A stretch of 64,000 nucleotides of DNA from Shinella lacus (GTDB taxonomy: Bacteria > Pseudomonadota > Alphaproteobacteria > Rhizobiales > Rhizobiaceae). The stretch lies in NCBI RefSeq assembly GCF_010994755.1, contig NZ_WHSB02000004.1, positions 558,001 through 622,000 on the forward strand, in the 5' to 3' direction. Shown here one piece after another: positions 60,971-64,000 of this stretch (positions are counted from its first letter, which is position 1; the number at the start of each line of letters is the position of its first letter). The notes beneath the pieces are model-generated. The model was not told the DNA's origin and ran no database searches. It was given only the letters and a program-made list of their open reading frames with translations. Both the position numbers and the translations under genes were made by a program.

Positions 60971-61458
60971 GATGGGCGTCCTTCGTTTTCAAGCGCGCGG
61001 CGATGGAGGGGTTTTTCCTGGAGCGCATCCTCCAGCCGGTCGAGCTGGGCGATGAAGCTGCCGTCGAGCCCGTCGCAGATGTCGCGCACCGCCGCCTCGA
61101 TGGCCGGCCAGATGTCCTGTTTCGAACGGTCGATGAGCGCCTGGCCCTCCTGCGTCAGCGAGAGGCGCCGGATGCGCTGGTCGCCCTTCTCCTTGCGCGC
61201 GGTAAGGTATCCCGCTTCGGCCAGCAGGCCCGCCGCCCGCGTCACGCCCGGCTGCGTGACGGCAAGCGCTTCGGCGAGTTCGCCGATCGAAAGCGGGCCG
61301 AGCCGGTCGATGGCGGCCAGGAGCGGGTACTGCCCTGCCTGCAAGGGCACGTCCAGCCGCTCCATGATGCGCTGCGTATCCGACTGCACCTGCTCGCCGA
61401 TACGCTTGAGCCGGCTGCCAAGGCAGAGGTAGCCGAGGGCGCGAACGATATCTTCCAT
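60967..61458 (-). CDS. MarR-family transcriptional regulator
   Basis: A 163-residue MarR protein with a winged HTH (LSIGELAEALAVTQPGVTRA, AGLLAEAGYLTARKEKGDQR) and dimerisation helices at both ends. The ATG at 61456-61458 is used. It is divergent from arsC across a perfect 16-bp palindrome, the expected operator, which would allow it to control both itself and arsC. The inducer is unknown. Confidence 0.9.
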   Translation of the reverse strand: MEDIVRALGYLCLGSRLKRIGEQVQSDTQRIMERLDVPLQAGQYPLLAAIDRLGPLSIGELAEALAVTQPGVTRAAGLLAEAGYLTARKEKGDQRIRRLSLTQEGQALIDRSKQDIWPAIEAAVRDICDGLDGSFIAQLDRLEDALQEKPLHRRALENEGRPS

Positions 61459-61477
61459 GCCATATCCATTCCAAGTT

Positions 61478-61493
61478 ATATAACGCGTTATAT
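61478..61493. promoter_or_regulatory. Perfect 16-bp palindrome, likely MarR operator
   Basis: ATATAACG-CGTTATAT lies 20 bases upstream of the MarR ATG and about 100 bases upstream of arsC. MarR dimers commonly bind such palindromes in their own promoters. Confidence 0.65.
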
Positions 61494-61594
61494 TTTTATC
61501 TGGAGATGGCGTCAAGGGCTCAGACGGACTTGACGATCGGCCGGCATCGCGTAAGCCATCGTCGTACAAACGCCGCTCTCGAAAGGCCGGAACC

Positions 61595-62017
61595 ATGGAC
61601 GCGATCATCTACCACAATGCGAAATGCGGCACCTCGCGCAACACGCTCGCCCTCATCCGCAATGCAGGCATCGAGCCGACAGTGATCGACTATCTCGCCA
61701 CCCCACCCTCGAAAGACGATCTGAAGGCGATGATCGCGGCGGCGGGGCTGAGCGTGCGCGCAGCACTTCGCGAGAAGGACACGCCCTATGCGGCGCTCGG
61801 TCTCAACGACCCGTCGCTTTCCGACGACGCCCTGCTCGAGCATATGCTTGCCGAGCCGATCCTGATCAACCGGCCTTTCGTGAAGACGCCGCTCGGCACA
61901 CGGCTCTGCCGGCCGTCGGAGCTGGTGCTCGACATCCTGCCGGACACGCACAAGGGCGCCTTCGCGAAGGAGGATGGCGAGAAGGTGATCGGCGAGGACG
62001 GCAAGCGCCTCGTCTGA
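61595..62017 (+). CDS. arsC: Arsenate reductase, ArsC glutaredoxin-coupled family
   Basis: A 140-residue ArsC. The N-terminal YHNAKCGTSRNTLALIRNAG carries the catalytic Cys in the C-G-T-S-R-N loop; LINRPFVKTPLGTRLCRPSE carries the conserved basic residues. It reduces arsenate to arsenite using glutathione/glutaredoxin. No arsB/acr3 or arsR gene is visible, and the divergent regulator is MarR-type, so control is not of the usual ArsR kind. Stop is adjacent to that of the convergent glycosyltransferase. Confidence 0.93.
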   Translation: MDAIIYHNAKCGTSRNTLALIRNAGIEPTVIDYLATPPSKDDLKAMIAAAGLSVRAALREKDTPYAALGLNDPSLSDDALLEHMLAEPILINRPFVKTPLGTRLCRPSELVLDILPDTHKGAFAKEDGEKVIGEDGKRLV

Positions 62018-63136
62018 CTAGCCTTCCAGCGGCCCTCGCCTCGCCGTCAGGCCCAGAGCCGCGCGCAGCGTCGCCTCGCTCTGGCGGGCGAAGCGGTTTG
62101 CGGCGAGACGCCCGCGGGCCTCGTCGCGCGGCGGCAGCGGCCCGGCGAGCCGTTCCGCCACACCATCCGCCGTTGCCGGCACATGCGTGAGGTTCTCGAC
62201 AATACAGAGGCGATGCGCGAGCGACCCCTGCCGCACGACGACGGGTATGCCAAGCTGCGCCGCCCGTCCGAGCACGCCGGAAGCATGGTCGCCGACCGGC
62301 GGATAGAGACACCAGACCGCATCGCTCGCCGCATAGGCGCCGAGCAGTTCGGCATCCGAGACCGCACGGTCGACCTTGACCCCGCCCGCCTCGCAGAAGG
62401 CCGCGGCATAGTCGGAGACATCAGGCGCGAATTTTCCGCAGGCGATGAACCGGAAGCGCGCGCGCAGGCCGGCGATCCGCGCGTAGATATCGGCAAAGAG
62501 ATCGAAACCCTTGTGCGGGCTCTGCGTGCCGATCGCCGTCAGCACCAGGCGGTCGCCCGGCCGCCGCTCGCTGCGCAGCAGCTCCACCGCCTCGCGCTCC
62601 GCATCCGTCAGGTCCCAGAGCTGGAAATCGTAGATCCAACCCTTGGCGATGGCGGAAGACGCCGGCAGCACGCTGAAAGGCAGGATGGTCAGCGTCTCGA
62701 TGGCGTCAAAGCGCTTCAGCCAGCCGAGCACCCGTCGTTTCCAACGGTAGCGCCGGCGCGGCGACACGGTGATGGGCATGGGCCGGAGCAGCAGGCCCGC
62801 GGTGCGCCGCCCGGTGAGCGCCCGCAGCAGACCGACCGCCACATAGAGCAGGAAGGCCTCCTCCACCATCAGGAAGAGTACCGGTGCGCGAGAAAACACG
62901 AGGTCGCGCAACCCCGCCCGGCGGGCACCGAACAGACGCTCCAGGTGGCGCAAATAGGCGGGACGGCGGCCACACTCCCGCCGCGAATAAAGCAGCGGCG
63001 CGTCCGGACAGACCGTCCCCTTTGCCTTGCGTGTCCGCCAAAGCCATCGGTCTGCCGATGTGCCACGATTGTCCGGCCGCAGATCCGATCGCGCAGACGG
63101 ACCCGTTGCAGCCGGCAGCTCCGAGCCCGCCTGCAT
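62018..63136 (-). CDS. Glycosyltransferase family 4-like protein
   Basis: A 372-residue protein. The C-terminal GT-B half has TAIGTQSPHKGFDLFADIY, ACGKFAPDV, and GVLGRAAQLGIPVVVRQGSL, as in group 1/4 glycosyltransferases. A hydrophobic stretch (LFLMVEEAFLLYVAVGLL) lies in the N-terminal half. The ATG at 63134-63136 is preferred because GGAGGA lies six bases upstream; a longer frame starting further upstream has no such site. Donor and acceptor are unknown; surface polysaccharide synthesis is plausible. Confidence 0.85.
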   Translation of the reverse strand: MQAGSELPAATGPSARSDLRPDNRGTSADRWLWRTRKAKGTVCPDAPLLYSRRECGRRPAYLRHLERLFGARRAGLRDLVFSRAPVLFLMVEEAFLLYVAVGLLRALTGRRTAGLLLRPMPITVSPRRRYRWKRRVLGWLKRFDAIETLTILPFSVLPASSAIAKGWIYDFQLWDLTDAEREAVELLRSERRPGDRLVLTAIGTQSPHKGFDLFADIYARIAGLRARFRFIACGKFAPDVSDYAAAFCEAGGVKVDRAVSDAELLGAYAASDAVWCLYPPVGDHASGVLGRAAQLGIPVVVRQGSLAHRLCIVENLTHVPATADGVAERLAGPLPPRDEARGRLAANRFARQSEATLRAALGLTARRGPLEG

Positions 63137-63445
63137 GATATTCCTCCGAAAATGGTCGCCAAATGCCTTCCGGGCCGCCCCTGCCGCGGAAGGAAAGGGG
63201 CGGTGCGCCAGGTTCGCCTCCTCGGCCCACCACCCATTTAACGTCAATCTTTCGCGGATGTCTTACACCCGCGAAATACAACCTTATCGCTAATATTTAG
63301 ACTTTAACTTGCTATTATCAAAATTCAAGGCGGATTATACAACCTCCGCTAATTGTCCGGATGTGCCATTCCGGCCATCGCTTGCTGCCCCGCGCCCGGA
63401 CGTTCATAAAGGCTGGAGCCTATCGAACAGCCGCAGGGAGGCAGA
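63137..63445. other. Divergent promoter region between glycosyltransferase and LacI
   Basis: 309 bp without a gene, AT-rich in the middle (63280-63340). Promoters for both flanking genes are expected. No strong palindrome was identified, though a LacI operator would be expected near a carbohydrate operon beyond the window. Confidence 0.55.
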
Positions 63446-64000
63446 ATGAACCTCAAGGAATTTGCCGCCCGCATCGGCCTGTCCCCCACGACGGTAAGCC
63501 GGGCGATGAGCGGTTATCCGGAGGTGAAGTCGCAGACGCGGGCGCGTGTGCTGGAAGCGGCGGAACGGCTCGGCTACCGCCCGAACATCAGCGCGCAGCG
63601 GCTTGCCACCGGGCGGGCCGGCGCGATCGGTATCGTCTTCCAGGGCGGCGGGCGCTTCGGGCCGCATTCCAGCGAGTTCATGGGCGGGCTTTCCACCCGG
63701 CTGCAAGAGGATGGCATCGACATTCTCGTCTCGACCGTCGAGACGGAGGCGGACGAGGAGGCGGCATATCGCCGGCTTGCCGCCAGCAAGCGGGTGGATG
63801 CGGTGATCCTGCACATGCCCGCCTGCACGGACGCCCGTATTACGCTTCTGCAAGCGCTGGACCTGCCCTTCATCGTGCACGGCCGAAGTGCGGCGCAAAA
63901 GCCCTTCGCCTTTCTCGACATCGACAATTTCGGGGCGATCGAGACGGCGACGCAGCACCTGGCCGGGCTCGGCCACCGGCGCATCGCCCTCATCAACGGC
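63446..64000 (+). CDS. LacI-family transcriptional regulator, 3' truncated by window edge
   Basis: The first 185 codons of a LacI/GalR protein. HTH and hinge are complete: LKEFAARIGLSPTTVSRAMS, then VLEAAERLGYRPNISAQRLA. The periplasmic-binding-like core starts GAIGIVFQGG and runs off the edge at HRRIALING. GGGAGG lies just before the ATG. Such genes sit at the head of sugar ABC transporter operons in rhizobia, possibly AglR-like, but that cannot be confirmed here. Confidence 0.93.
   Translation, partial: MNLKEFAARIGLSPTTVSRAMSGYPEVKSQTRARVLEAAERLGYRPNISAQRLATGRAGAIGIVFQGGGRFGPHSSEFMGGLSTRLQEDGIDILVSTVETEADEEAAYRRLAASKRVDAVILHMPACTDARITLLQALDLPFIVHGRSAAQKPFAFLDIDNFGAIETATQHLAGLGHRRIALING

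Noticed and set aside
1-64000. CRISPR array, insertion sequence or transposase
   Set aside because: No regularly spaced repeat-spacer pattern and no transposase-like protein was found on either strand.

Overview
The window looks like part of a large integrative and conjugative element (ICE) in a GC-rich alphaproteobacterium, most likely Rhizobiales/Rhizobiaceae, running into host chromosome at the right end. The evidence is an IncP-like trb/traG conjugation set, a VirD2-like relaxase operon with TraF, DUF736, DUF2840 and an RPA replication initiator, and the FseA/QseM/QseC type of excision control known from Mesorhizobium symbiosis ICEs. No integrase, att site or tRNA gene is visible, so neither end is defined; the left end is cut inside trbK.

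Layout. 0-7.5 kb, minus strand: trbK(partial)-J-E-D-C-B, a CopG-like gene and traG. 7.6-21.7 kb: cargo of a LysR regulator, an AraC regulator with a small partner, an RND efflux pump, a second AraC regulator, a Cys-rich secreted protein, a TonB receptor and a YkoE/YkoD/YkoC-type ECF importer. A shared motif (core TTGGCGGGATCG) lies upstream of the pump, the second AraC gene and the receptor, which suggests one regulon. 21.8-27.9 kb, minus strand: relaxase, lytic transglycosylase, DUF736, TraF, DUF2840, RPA and an AlpA-like HTH protein. 28.1-29.6 kb: an XRE repressor facing a DUF2285 antiactivator-like gene across tandem operators, and a DUF6499/DUF2285 activator split between two frames, as in the programmed-frameshift protein FseA. 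Then a DUF932 gene.

31-58.2 kb is a dense defence island: (a) SIR2-HerA plus two further genes; (b) a 731-aa protein with a nuclease-like N-terminus; (c) a HEPN-like protein divergent from a 1777-aa nuclease-STAND NTPase; (d) a Septu-like pair in which the ATPase carries its own HNH domain beside a separate HNH nuclease; (e) a 1512-aa nuclease-STAND NTPase followed by a Cys-cluster/helical-repeat protein and a PD-(D/E)XK nuclease. Most intergenic gaps over 300 bases fall around this island.

58.3-64 kb looks like ordinary chromosome: a GAF histidine kinase (side of the junction uncertain), a tyrosine phosphatase, a GNAT-MarR operon divergent from arsC across a perfect 16-bp palindrome, a glycosyltransferase and a truncated LacI regulator.

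The least explained parts are the multi-gene defence cassettes (a), (d) and (e), and the apparent +1 frameshift joining the excision activator.
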